A DNA stretch of 64,000 nt from Trema orientale. Its lineage: Eukaryota; Streptophyta; Magnoliopsida; Rosales; Cannabaceae. The DNA is taken from NCBI GenBank assembly GCA_002914845.1, contig JXTC01000347.1, forward strand, positions 126,229 to 190,228, written 5' to 3'. Below, piece after piece: positions 23,600 to 37,300 of this stretch. The translations under genes were made by a program, and so were the position numbers. The notes beneath the pieces were generated by a model. It was given only the letters and a program-made list of their open reading frames with translations. It was not told where the DNA came from and searched no databases. Every line of letters starts with the position of its first letter. The stretch's first letter is position 1.

Positions 23600-25240
23600 T
23601 TGGAGTCTCATTTTTTACTATAGTTGCCAAACTTGGCAACTGTATACTTTGTAATGACTCATTTCTATTAAATATTTAACAATTTGTGGCAAAATGATCA
23701 TTATTATAACAATTAGGTAATTTAGGATATTCTACTATGTAAGTTGAAAATTCATGAGACAAAGTACTACAACATGTATAATTCAGGGCTTTTAATATAA
23801 TTAAGGCTAAAAGTTAAATTTCACTATTGAACATTTAACTTTGGGAAGAGGGAGAGGGGGAAATTAGGCAACCTTGGTACGAGACTCCCAGCATTTATAC
23901 CAATACAAGTTGTCGTTAGCCTCAACTTAACACACAAAACATGTTTTGGTAGGAGAATTTCTAAAATAATCATTTAATGGGCTTAGCCTAATACTCAGAG
24001 GAACTTGTGTTCAACCTTTACATATCTTGGTGTATGATCCTTGTAAGATTTTGCCATAAATCAACTTCCGATGGCCGAAATCAATGGCGGATTCCATTCA
24101 GGTGAAAGAGATAAACAATAAACTTTATGGAAAAAAAATAATTAATAATAATATGAAAAAACAGAAATCATTGAAATAAGGATGATTTTAGAAAATTTTC
24201 AAAACAGAGTATGTTGTTTAACTACAATAAGCTACTTGGCTACAATAATTACAAGAAAAGCTGGGAATTGTTACTAAACATGCAATGTTTATTTTAATGG
24301 TCATAATAATATTAATTTATCAAATATTATAATATAACATGCACGTACAAAATATATTGACGCTCAATATCACTTTATGCATAAGACTATTGAGATATTG
24401 ATGAATAAAAGATAATGCTTCAAGAAATTAGGAATGATGAGAACTATGTACATATATGACGATCAAGATGGTGACAATAATAAAATTCAATAATTATCCT
24501 TCAAGTTTATATTTTCTTTTGTCCCACATTATTTGTATATGATTAATTTAGAGTTACGATGGGCTATAATAAGTATTTATTATCCCATAATCTATTGGAT
24601 AATTTCCCACATGAAAAATTACGTATAGATTATTTTAATTATATATTTTTTTAATAAATTAAATTAGAAATTATCATGTAAAAAGTCTATAGCTTGAATC
24701 ATTGATGAGTATAAAAATCTATTAAAGTTTACCAATATTTTCAGAGGTAAATGAAATGTCATGAAATGTCTCTTTTGTTCATTGATGAGTATAAAAATCT
24801 ACTAAAGTTTACCAATATTTTTAGAGGTAAATGAAATGTCTCTTTTGACTTTTTTAGGAAATTCATTTTCTGTTTAAGGTTTGATCATTTACATTAGTAC
24901 CACAAAGTTGCTCATTTATTTTGGGCCTATTTGAGATAGTTTTTACTTATTTTTCAATAAAGTAAAAGAAGATAAACGAAAGTCACGAATTTTACTATGC
25001 TATTGGGATAATATATCTAAAATTATAATTTTAGGATATAAATGATTGTTTTTGTCATTTTTTGAAAATTAGGATAAATATGAAAGTATAATTAAAAAAA
25101 ATATATAATTTCTTAGGAGTTCTTAAGTCACACGAGTCTGCCCTTTTCTAGAAAAGTTTTTTTAAATGCCAAAATTTCTTTTAATATTTTATCCAAACAC
25201 CTCATTGTTGTTTTTGGGCTAATGCTAAATAGGCCATTTC
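23600..25240. other. AT-rich intergenic sequence; 80-bp tandem duplication
   Basis: No gene or RNA recognised. At 24700-24779 and 24780-24849 the same sequence (CATTGATGAGTATAAAAATC onward) is repeated in tandem; the first copy is 10 bp longer because ATGAAATGTC is itself doubled there. Confidence 0.6.
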
Positions 25241-25245
25241 ATTAT

Positions 25246-25608
25246 TGTAACATCCCCTTCACTTAGTATGATATATTATCTATGAATATTACAAATAGTA
25301 ACAGAGTTAAAGCCCAACCAAAAGTATAACCGACGAGGATGTCGGGCCTCAAAAGGGGGTGATTGTGACAGTTAAAATCCGTTGAGCCAAATCCACTTGA
25401 GCTTGAAGGTTGGCAAGAAGGGATAAGGCAAGAAATATATATTGTGCAGTCCCACATCGCCTGAGGAATATGAAAAGTGATTGTTCATAAGTAATGATCC
25501 ACCTCCTGGTAATATGAGCCATTTTGGGATGAAACTCAATAATAAATTCGTACGGGCTTAGGCCCAAAATGGGAACAATATCATATAAAGTGGATGAGGA
25601 TATTACAA
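25246..25608 (+). mobile_element. TRIM copy (LTR-retrotransposon kin), incomplete
   Basis: Same family as the element at 16465-17028, in plus orientation. The right LTR is whole at 25364-25608 (245 bp; begins TGTGACAG, ends GGATATTACA). Upstream of it lie a purine tract AAAAGGGGG and a short interior beginning with a primer-binding-site relative. The left LTR is largely missing, and what remains includes an inverted piece of LTR end, so the element is broken and rearranged at that side. Flanks ATTAT and ATTAC look like a decayed 5-bp target duplication. Old fossil, non-coding. Confidence 0.7.
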
Positions 25609-25879
25609 TTACTCTCTCTTTTTGTATTTATCTCTCATAATTTTTTATATCCCAATTATCTCTTGTTAATTTATCTATTATCTCTTTTAATTGTCTTCTT
25701 CTTTTCTTTTACTATCTAAATATGTTTTTATACTTTTTGTACTTTCTAATTTATAAAACAGGGCTAAACAAAATACATGAGTTGAAAAAACTCACTTAAT
25801 AAACCTGCCCCCGACCAAAAAGAAAAAAAAAGTAAATAAAAGATATAGTTTCATTAAATAGAAAGTAAAATTATGTTAT

Positions 25880-27485
25880 GAGTATTATAACCTTGTTTTT
25901 AGATATGACACACATTTATCTTTATTTTCTTCTAGTAGTAATTAGTCTTCTCTAGTATTTAAATATTATTAACTTCTAATAATTAGTCTTTCATAGTATT
26001 TAAATTTAAATATGTCATTCGTTTTCTCTAATGATTATTAATATTTATGAATACACGCGGGTAACCGTTACTCACGGCACGGCAGGAAATAAATTAAACT
26101 AAAAACATAAAAAGTATGTCTTCCCTATAAAAGTTGATACTGAATTTGATTAATTAACACCTCTTTCTAGCTTTTCTCTCTATCTCTCTCTTCTTCTTCT
26201 TCTTCTTCTTCTCCTCTTCTCCTTGCCATTTCCTTTCCCTGCTAGAGAGGGAGGTCTTTTAATCTCTCCCTGGTGGAGAGACCTAGTTTCTTAGTTGTTT
26301 TATTATGATTTTAAATAATTCTTCCATTAGGAAAGGTATAACTCAATCCAGATCTAGATTTGTGATAGTTTTGGCCTTATTATATGTCTTTGTTATAGAT
26401 ACTAATCTAAATCTAAATCTATAATGGCTTTTAGTGGATCTCATATTATGGATCGTTTTAGTATGACTTTCATCTAAATTGAACAAATTTGGATGGTTTA
26501 TATGGTAGTATTTGTTGTCCTATGGCTTTTTGATTTGAAGTGAGAGACACCAATAATGATTGTTGAGTGGAGGGTCACAACAAGCTAACAAATGATGTGT
26601 AGAGTTTTATTAAAACGCACAACAACGATAATCTATAGGAGTCCTTTTATTCCAGGTCGATTTCACGAGAATCCTAGTGCGTAAAATTCCTCCAAGAACT
26701 TTAATCAGTTTATTAAGAATGTCTGTTTTGTAATTAAAAAAAAAACCCTTTAATGGCTATTATAGTATCTTTCTATTATAAATGAAAGTATTTCATTTTA
26801 AAAAAATTATAAAAGTTAAATAATATTGCAAATATTGTTTTAAATTTAGTTTTTATTTTATCTTTATTTTCTCGTAATAATATTTAATCTCATAATATCT
26901 AATTTTGTTGTTTTGTTTTTCCACTAATAATCATCAATGATTTAAAAATAATCACGAGTAATCGCTACTTGCTACAGAAGAAAACTTAAAATAGTATGTT
27001 TTTCACTAGTAATCATCAATGATTTACAAATACACGCGGAAAACTGTTACTCACGGCATGAAATAAATTAAATATATAATAGTATATTTTCCTTTACTAA
27101 TATTTCTGCAAGTATTATTACCTTGTTTTAGGTGTTAAATTCATTTTACCTTTATTTCCTACTTTTAATAATTAGACTTTTATATTATTTAAATTCAAAA
27201 ATGTTATTTTGTTTTATCTAGCTATCATTAATGTTTACCAATACATGCGGGTAACCACTACTCGTGACAGGAAATAAATTAAACTAAAAACGTAAAAGGT
27301 ATAATGTTAGCAAGTATTGTTACCTTGTTTTAGATGTTGTATCTATTTTATCTTTATTTTCTTCGAATAATATTTATACTTTTATAGTATTTAAATACAC
27401 AATTTCTTTTTTCACTAGTTATCATCAATAGTTACGAATACATACGGGGTAATCTCTACTTATGACGGAAAATACTCTAATCTGC
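25880..27485. repeat. Degenerate satellite-like tandem repeat, units of about 200 bp, with an interrupting insert
   Basis: At least four units share, in order, an ACCTTGTTTTAG-like start, TTTATCTTTATTTTCTTC, a TAGTATTTAAAT block, ATCATTAAT, then a GC-richer landmark ACACGCGGGTAACCGTTACT and GGAAATAAATTAAACTAAAA. The landmark or relatives occur near 26053, 26951, 27033, 27244 and 27441. Between about 26140 and 26810 the pattern is broken by unrelated sequence with a CT-rich tract and an A-run (26737-26747), possibly a retroposed insert. No protein coding evident. Confidence 0.6.
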
Positions 27486-28307
27486 CTCCTTAATCACGCA
27501 TGGGATGAGAACGAGATAGTCATACTCGTTTTAGAACTACGTCGTTATCATTTCTGTATTTATCATAGATCTTTACTTATCCTTTTTTTTTTACATATTC
27601 ATCTTCAAAAAAGAAATTAATAACCAAGAAGAAGAGTAGATGACAATTAGCAGGTTTGACATTTAGTCCCTCTACTTAGATACTAATCAGATACAAATAA
27701 ATGGTCTCTCTCCCTGTCTTGCTTCCAACTCCAAACATTTGACCCTTTTTTTTTCTTCCCCTTTCACAGTCACACACTCAGCACCAGTGTACACCACTCT
27801 CACGCTCAGGCCGAGACCAGACCCCCCGTGTGGGTTTTGCCGTGGTGAAAACAGAAAAGGCCCAAATATAAAACATTTAAATAATATTATTTAATTTAAA
27901 AATAAAGCTGAAAATTAATAAAAAAATAAAAAATAAAAAACCCCCCCTCAGACTCAGTCCAGAGAGTGAGTCTAGAGTACCATAGTCCCTCCTCCACCCC
28001 TAAAAACCCAAACCCAAAACAAACACCCGGGTCAGTCTGCTTATTTTTCAAGCTGTCTCACATTTCCCTCTCTCTCTTTATAAATTCACTCACGCACGCA
28101 CTTTTCCTTTCTCTTGTTTTACCTCTCTTTTTCTTTTCTTCTCTCTTCTCCTCTTCCCCTAAAAACCATTATCTCCTTACCCGCGCGCCTCTTTCTCTTT
28201 CCCCCCCTCTCTCTCTCTCTCTAGAATCTTTCTCTCTCCTAGGGTTTGGGTCCGTCTCTACTGTGTCGGGCTCTAGGGTTTATCGGACTCTGCTCTTTTT
28301 CACGGAC
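27486..28307 (+). promoter_or_regulatory. XPO1 promoter and 5' UTR region
   Basis: A TATA-like CTTTATAAATTC at about 28076-28087 lies some 220 bp before the XPO1 start codon, followed by a long CT-rich leader with several pyrimidine blocks. This layout is common for plant housekeeping genes. An in-frame-looking ATG at 27966 belongs to a different frame from the XPO1 start and is ignored. Confidence 0.5.
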
Positions 28308-31300
28308 ATGGCGGCCGAGAAGCTTAGGGATTTGAGTCAGCCGATTGACGTCGGCTTGCTTGATGCCACCGTTGCCGCCTTCTATGGCACTGGATCTAAG
28401 GAAGAGGTGACCGATTCTTCTTCTCTCACTTTTCTCTTTCGTTCCAGATAACATGCTCCTTAATTCACACGGTAATTCAACTCCGTGGAGTTGGAAGTCT
28501 TGGACTCATCTGCTCTGGTCTCTGGTTTATCTCAATAGCCTTCTTTTCTCTCTTGTCTTTCTCTTCTTGCTGCTTCGTATGGCCTGGGAAGTTGGATTGT
28601 GTAATCTTGGTGTTTGGTATTGGTAATGCCTCATTACGATTGTTTTGCTCATATTGCTGTCTAGGGTTTTTACGTCGATGGGTTTTAGGGCTTAGTGGCT
28701 TCGGGATCTCAGTGTTTCTGATGCCATTTTCGACAAGGGAAGGGTTTTACTGGACACTAACAGTTGTCTCTAATTTATAAATCTTAATTAACAAATACCC
28801 TGTTTTTCAGAAATTTGGCAAAAGGGTTGGATTGTCTTGAGACTTACAGTCATTTATGAGATTTGCTGCTGTGGACATTTCTTCATAAACAATTCATGTA
28901 ACGTTCATAAGTCTACTGGTCGAAGCACATTGGCCTTTTGCAGTATGAAATGTTATACATGTTGGGAATTTTAGGAGTTTCAAAAGTATTTTTTTTTGAA
29001 TTGATTGGAAGCTTGAAACTTACGGATTAAAGTGAAGCCTTTGAATGTGGATGAATATTGTTTCGCGTGATAAATGATGTGCTGGACTTGTGGCACATAT
29101 TCTTGTTTTTTCCGAGTTCCATTTTGCTCCAAACTTATTTTGGTTGTATGTTGTGGAAACAGAGGACGGCTGCAGACCAGATATTGCGGGACTTGCAAAA
29201 TAATCCTGACATGTGGCTCCAAGTGGTGCACGTTCTACAGAATACAAAGAACCTGAATACCAAGTTCTTTGCGTTGCAGGTTTGTTGCATTTGTTACATA
29301 ATAATCTGTTAGTAGCTGACGCATGCAGTTGTCTCTTTGCATCTATTAGTCCTGCACTTCTAATATTTCTTTCACAACTGACTGATGCAAAATTTGATGG
29401 TCTTGAATGTGTGCATTGGTGTCTTTGCTTCTATTTGCAGGTCTTAGAAGGTGTTATCAAGTATAGATGGAATGCGTTGCCTGTTGAGCAGCGAGACGGA
29501 ATGAAAAACTATATATCTGACGTCATCGTACAGGTATAATGTTCGTGGTATATTTCAATAAATAAGGTGTTTTAATGGTTGGCTTATTTTCTTTAGCTCG
29601 CTATTCTTTTATGACATTCTTTCTACTTTTTGTCTCTGTTGCACAGCTTTCGAGCAATGAGGCTTCTTTTCGAGTGGAGAGACTGTATGTCAACAAATTG
29701 AATATTATATTGGTTCAGGCAAGTCTTGTTCTTTTGATCTTCATGGTGCTAACTGAATGCCGGTTGTGTTATTGGTGATTTTTTGGTCTTCACTTTTCTC
29801 TTTTTATTAGAAGATTTATATCCTACTCAAAATTGGTCATTAAATTCTGTCATGTTGGTTGTTGTCAGTTAAAATTAATTGTTACATTTCTTGTCATGTC
29901 AGTTTGTTTCCTCTCATAGCGCAAATTTTTATGTTCAATGTACAGATATTGAAGCATGATTGGCCAGCAAGATGGCGAAGCTTTATTCCCGATCTTGTTT
30001 CAGCTGCTAAAACTAGTGAAACAATTTGTGAGAATTGCATGGCTATATTGAAGGTGTGTCTCTCTCTCTCTCTCTCTCCTCTCTCCCCCTTCAATATTTG
30101 AGAATTAGTTGGTTCTAATCGCTTGAATATGTTTTCTTTAGCTTCTAAGTGAAGAGGTATTTGATTTCTCAAGGGGGGAGATGACTCAAAATAAGATTAA
30201 AGAGCTTAAACAATCGTTGAACAGGTAATTGCAATTTTTAGTTGATAATATATTGTATTCTCTTTGGAGAGTGAGTGCACTTCTGGGCGTCACTTTGGGC
30301 TTCTTCTACCAAAGAGTTCAGGAATTACCTCTTTTTTTTTTTTTAATAAAAAAACTATCTATTGTGATTGGAACAATGTGGTTTGATTGATTGTTTTGTT
30401 TCTTGTTGTGGCTAGGTGGAGGATCCCCAGTCCTTAGCCTAGCTTTATGTTTCTTCCTCTTTAATAAAGATTCTTGGTTTCTTATAAAAAATACTTATTG
30501 TAATCTTTTTGCATTTCTTTCAATTTTGATGATTTTTTGATGTATTCTACTGTGATTTTTTGGGATTGCATCTTATTACTTTTTTTAAGAGCAATTCCTT
30601 TAGCCACGCATGGATGATGACAAGTTATTATGCAATGTTATCTAGATACTATGTTAATTGTGAAATGGTACGTAAGGAAGGTAATTGTTGATGAAAGAAA
30701 AATCCTGATACTTCTACATTTAGTAACTGTTGTGTCATAATTTACCTTAATGATTTTGTTTATGCGTTTTTCCAATCTCTCACACAGAATGTGGTTTTTG
30801 TAGTGAGTTTCAACTCATTCATGAGTTATGCTTATATGTCCTATCGGCCTCTCAAAGAACTGAGCTTATACGTGCAACACTGTCTACATTGCACGCTTTC
30901 CTCTCATGGATTCCCCTGGGTTATATATTTGAGTCCCCCTTGGTATGTGCTTTGTTCTTATATGGTTCCTGAATTTTCTTATTGAATTTAACAATGAACA
31001 TCTTTGAAAAGAAAAGTGTATTTGAACAAATGTCTGAATATGCGTGTTCCCTACAGCTTGAAACGCTGCTGAAATTTTTTCCCTTGCCATCATATCGGAA
31101 CCTCACCCTTCAGTGTTTGACAGAGGTATGTTGTTATTCCAATTTAGCTTAAGAGGTGCCACGAAACTGTGTTTGATTCTCATAGTCGACTATACTGGTA
31201 TTCAGGTTGCAGCCCTCAATTTTGGAGATTTCTACAATGTGCAGTATGTTAAGATGTACACTATATTTATGGGGTTGTTACAGGTATGTCCCGAGTTAAA

Positions 31301-34300
31301 TGATTTTTATGATTTTGCATAAATTTCAACTTCACGTGGATATGGATATATATATATATATATACACACACGTACGGACACACATACGCACGCACGGTTG
31401 TCTACAACATTTGTCTTTTGGCTGCCAGCATTATATCATTGTATGATTCTCACTTGTATTTTTTGTTAATTTATATTTTCTTGCTCATTTGTTGATATTA
31501 ATTTTTATTTTCTTTGGCTTAGACCATTCTTCCACTTAATACAAACATTCCTCAGGCTTATGCTCAGGGGTCTAGTGAGGAGCAGGCAAGCTTTTTTCTA
31601 GCGTTTCAAAACTCAAATAAGAGAATCTTTATATATTTATGTGTTTCTATGGTTGTGACAATTTTTATTGTTACTTTTCTTCAGGCATTTATTCAGAATT
31701 TGGCTCTGTTTTTCACTTCGTTTTACAAGGCAAGATTCTTTTCCCATTATCTGTATACTTCCATAAGATTCTTTATATATTCTAATATTTTCCCTGTTAC
31801 GGCGGTAAGTCAGACATATGGCTAATTGGTGCGTGTTATAATGTTTTTAATTGTTTTTTTACTGCCTGTGTTTGTAATCTTTCCAATGTTCTTGTGATTC
31901 ATTTTATTTGGATTGTGATCAGCCTGACATGGGGTTATTGTATCATTTGGCACATTAGAATGGATTTACTTAAACAATTACATTGTTTCCTTGTTAAAAT
32001 TTTGAAGTCATTGGTTTTTTACTTGGCATCTTTCACATCATTCTCCTGGTGTGCAGTCTCACATCCGTGTACTGGAAACTCCTGGAGAGAACATAGCTGC
32101 ATTGCTCATGGGTCTTGAATATCTTATTAACATTTCATACGTTGATGACACTGAAGTTTTCAAGGTATCAATAATTCTGATGTTTATTCTTCTTTATCTC
32201 TTGCTCGCACGTACTAGTGAGATTGCTAAAATTTATGGCCATGAGCTTTAATCATCCTATGAATGGAACAGGTTTGCTTAGACTATTGGAATTCCTTTGT
32301 GTTGGAACTATTTGAGGCACACCACAATTTGGATAATCCGGCTGTAACAGCAAATATGATGGGGTTACAGGTATTTGAATTTAATTTTCGAGTAATGACT
32401 TTCGGTGTTTGGTGAACGTGTTTTATTTCTAGATGGTTGCTCAAATGATCTTCTTTTCTCTTGAAGTTAGATATTGATCATCTCGAAGTTCTAGTTTGAT
32501 TATCTCCCCCCCAAAAAAAAAATGAAGTTCCAGTTTGATTTCCTTATATGAATGCAAAAATAGTCTTTTTTTCTTTTTAAAATTCCGTTTTCTACTTGTC
32601 ATCATATATATAGTTTTGATTTGATGAATCTCATAAATATGGGGATGAATCCTTACATGTAGGGTATTTTTTGTTACAAGAAAATGATGTCATAATATTT
32701 TTTGTCTATGTGTTATGGGGCAGTTGCGTTTTCTAATTCCTGTTTCGTCTTTCATTGGCGAAGTATTCAGATATTGTAATCTATAAATCCATTACTCCTT
32801 TATACCTTTGCTTTTTAAGAAAATTGCTTCTCCTGCATCTTTTTTTACTTTTTGTTCGTCTTTGGAAGAATTGTAATTGTATATACCTAGGGAAAGGTAA
32901 CTTATATCAGTTTGTGGATATGTACTGAATAAGCAGATGCCTTTGCTTCCTCCTGGTATGGTCGATGGCCTTGGATCTCAACTTATGCAGAGGCGGCAAC
33001 TATATTCTGATCCAATGTCAAAGTTGAGACTGCTTATGATTTCTCGCATGGCCAAGCCAGAAGAGGTTCTTATAGTGGAAGACGAAAATGGCAATATTGT
33101 TCGCGAAACCATGAAGGACAATGATGTTCTTGTGCAATATAAGGTCAGTTATATCTTTCGCAAATAATCTGATTTCATTATATGTCATAACTTGTCACAT
33201 TTAATGGTTTACCCAAGTTAAGGTCTATTTACCTGGTCATGGAATTCGTTTTCTGTTTTCTAAATGTTTGTTATTTTTATATTATTGGTTGAAATACTGC
33301 CAAATTTTGAATTTTTAACTATCATTGAAACTTTCAGTAGCAATGTGTTGAACCTTTTGTTTTTACTTTTGTATTCAAAGTTCGATAAGAAACTTTAAAA
33401 AAAAAAGAAGTTATTAGATGCATTAGTAGCTTAGGTTCTGATTTTTATGAAAATTTTCGTGACCAAGTTGTAATGGTGAATTGTTGTTGCAGATCATGAG
33501 GGAGACTCTGATATACTTGTCACATCTTGATCACGAGGACACTGAAAAGCAGGTATAAGTCTATAATTCCTCAGTTTTTGTTGTATTGTATTTATTTTGA
33601 AGGTAACATAATAGTAAAGTTGTTTCAATATTTTCCATATTTGTCTTCCATTTGTACCAAATGCACAGTGGCTGCAGTAGTTTTTATCTCTAGTATGTCT
33701 TTTTATTGGTGGCTGAAATTATATTCTGTTATGGGTTTGAACACATAAAGAACTTTTACCGTGTCTTTGTGCAACCTTGGACAAGCTAATTTTACCCACG
33801 TTGGTACAACTTTTTAATACTTATCTTTGTGCAACTTGGTCCCTCGTTATTTGATACTTCGAGGATAGATATAAATGGTTAAGTTTTGTTTCATTCATAT
33901 ATTCCATATTTATAAATTTTAATGTAATACTTAGATTCTGTTTTTATCTAGACAATTTTAAAAGTCTATCATTTTTACAATATTTACATCTTATGTTCAT
34001 TATGAACTTTTAAGAGTTATTTAATTGGTCCTATGAGTAGTATATCCATCTGATGCTGTTCATTCCTTTTGTATAATGCAGATGCTAAAGAAGCTGAGCA
34101 AACAGTTGAGTGGTGAGGATTGGAATTGGAACAACTTAAACACATTGTGCTGGGCAATAGGGTCTATATCTGGTTCGATGATGGAAGAACAGGTAAATTT
34201 TGCTTTAGGTGCTAGGAAGATACTAAACTGCACGTGCTTCATCTGCACAAATGTAACTTTGCTTAAATTACGTTATGAGTGTTCTACTTGTTTTATACTT

Positions 34301-37300
34301 GGGATCATTGTTTACATACTTTCTGATTTGATGACTGTTAACTCATATAATTTTACGTTTCGAGAAATGGTCGACTTGTTTTTTCTAATCATTATAATCA
34401 TTTACTATTCTGATCTGACTATTATATGTAGGTTCCGTTTAAGAGAATTGCATGTCTTAGTATACTTGTACTTTATGTCCTAGTTTAGCATATGCATATT
34501 TATGAGTAGTTGGGTGCACATGCATGTATCTGTCATACGGTGTTAGTGATATCTACATGCTTCTCATTTGGCAGACGTGATGCGAGTTTGGATGGATAGT
34601 CTTTCTATGCTATTGTGGTTTCTTGACTATGTGGTTGCACCATCAAATGTAGTGTTATAATACAAAACTGTTCTTAATGTTCTGGAGGTGCATTTGCCTT
34701 TACATTTCTTATGTTGGATTGTTTTGGCAGGAGAACAGATTTTTGGTGATGGTCATTCGTGACTTGCTAAATTTATGCGAACTCACAAAAGGAAAAGATA
34801 ACAAAGCTGTTATTGCAAGTAACATAATGTAAGTATGTGTTGTTTATTATTTGTTTGAGCGTCTGCCTGCGGGTGGAATTTAAATAGCCAGCCAGGGCAT
34901 AACACATCCTTGTTTGTCTGTTGTTTTAGAAGAAACCATGGTGTTGACTTTTTGTTACTTGATGTTAATTAGATAACTTCTGGGGATGATACTGTGAAGT
35001 TCTTGTTTTGCTATCCCAACTTATGTCATAATTATCCTCCTTTCTCTTTCAGGTATGTTGTTGGACAGTACCCGAGGTTTCTTAGAGCGCATTGGAAGTT
35101 CCTAAAAACTGTTGTGAACAAATTGTTTGAGTTCATGCATGAGACCCATCCTGGAGTTCAGGTAGTTTTTCTTGCAATTTTCTTGTTAAGGTTTATATGT
35201 TACTGGACAACAGGAAAATTATCTTCTGAGTTTGTTTGCTTGGGTTAGATTAATTATTCAAGTGTTGCTAAAACTTGTGGTCATGTGTTTCAGGATATGG
35301 CCTGTGACACGTTCTTGAAGATTGTGCAGAAGTGCAAGCGTAAATTTGTAATTCTTCAGGTAACATTTACTCTGAGAAACTACCTTTTTATGTTCAGATG
35401 TTGGCAGCTTTTTCTTTTCCCTGGGTTCACGTTTTCAAGTTATATTTTCTGAGTTGCGACTCAGTTACAAGGTGATTTTAACTTGCCGATGTATGATGTC
35501 GTGTTCAATTAGGGAAAACTGGGGTGGATATTTTGTTTTATCTCCTATTTATTCATAGTCTGCTCCTTTTATTTTCAGGTTGGAGAAAAAGAACCATTTG
35601 TATCCGAACTTCTATTAGGCCTTCCAACGACTGTTGCAGATCTTGAACCCCATCAGATTCATACATTTTATGAATCAGTATGTATTATGTCCTTTTTGTT
35701 GGAGTTATCTAGTTTATACTAAACAATATGCTTATACACATGTATGTAAAAATGGTGATGGTTTGTCTGTTTCAGGTTGGTCATATGATTCAAGCAGAAT
35801 CTGATCCTCAGAAGAGGGATGAGTATCTACAGAGATTGATGGAGCTGCCTAACCAGGTTCATCTGCGTTTTATTTGCTTGCTCTGTGACTGTTTTGTAAC
35901 TTTTTTATGAGGACACGCTCATTGACTTGCGCACACACGCACACTCACACATTTTCTTGTTGATACAACCTCGAGTATACATGCTGATAGTATCTTGTTC
36001 CGTATGATATTGCTTTTTTCTCCAGAAATGGGCGGAAATTATAGGGCAGGCACGTGTAAGTGTTGATTTCCTGAAGGATCAAGATGTAATAAGGACAGTG
36101 CTGAATATCTTGCAGGTCTGGTTTTCTAGTCCGACCTTTTAGTCATTAATCTACCTCAATTTTACCTGCTATATGATTTTCACTGATGCTCTGTTTCTTG
36201 CTTCCTTTCACTTGAAGTGAGTCATCACAAGATTTTATTGTTGTAACTCGAATGTTTTCTTTATACGCTATCTTCCCTGTTCACAGAGAGGAACTGTTAC
36301 TGCAAATATGAAAAGAGTAGATTACTCTTTCTTTTTTATCTCGATTTTAGAATAATTGGTCTTTTTATTGTAAGTCAAAGTATCTGCAGTTCTGTCCTAG
36401 TTTGTTCTGCTCTTTATTTTGTTGTTGAATTAGTGGTTCTATTAATCATATGTATTTGAATTTAGTGTTTCATGAGGGTTAGTTATGATCACGCAAGGTT
36501 GAAATTTGCAGACAAATACAAGTGTGGCTACGTCTCTTGGAACATATTTCTTATCCCAAATCTCCTTGATCTTTCTGGACATGCTTAATGTGTATAGGTA
36601 TATCTTTCAGAATTACTTTTTTCCAATGTTAACTTGGAATAGACTGTTCCCCTTTTCTTTTTGAAGTATAAAAATAAACATAGCACAAGCTGTGTATGAC
36701 TTTAATTGTTCAACAGGATGTACAGTGAGCTTATATCTAGCAGCATTGCAGAAGGGGGCCCTTATGCATCTAAAACATCCTATGTGAAACTTCTAAGGTC
36801 TGTTATATTATGAAGTTTTCTTTAAGTTTAGCAGTGACTCTACGTTAATATGATTATGTTAAGCATTTTTTTTCATGGTAAGCAGGTCAGTAAAGAGGGA
36901 GACTCTTAAGCTGATTGAGACTTTCTTGGACAAAGCAGAAGATCAACCCCAAATAGGAAAACAATTTGTGCCCCCAATGATGGATCCTGTGCTCGGAGAT
37001 TATCACAGGAATCTGCCTGATGCTAGAGAATCAGAAGTTTTGTCCCTGTTTGCCACAATAATAAATAAGTATGCTGCCTTACCTGCATTTTTATCTGGCA
37101 GTAAATGATGTAGGGTAAGATGAGAATTTAGAAAGAGAATAGGTAGAAGAGCAAGGGGTGATAGAATTTAGGCAGAAATAGATGAATGGGTAGAAGAGCA
37201 ATAGAGAATCAAGATAAGAACTCAGAGAGAGAGATCCATAGGAGGAAAAAACTCAATAATCACTCAATATTCATTCATCATAGTCTGAAAAACAATTACA

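Noticed and set aside
26140-26810. Defined LINE or SINE insertion in the satellite
   Set aside because: An A-run is present but no target duplication or conserved element parts could be shown.
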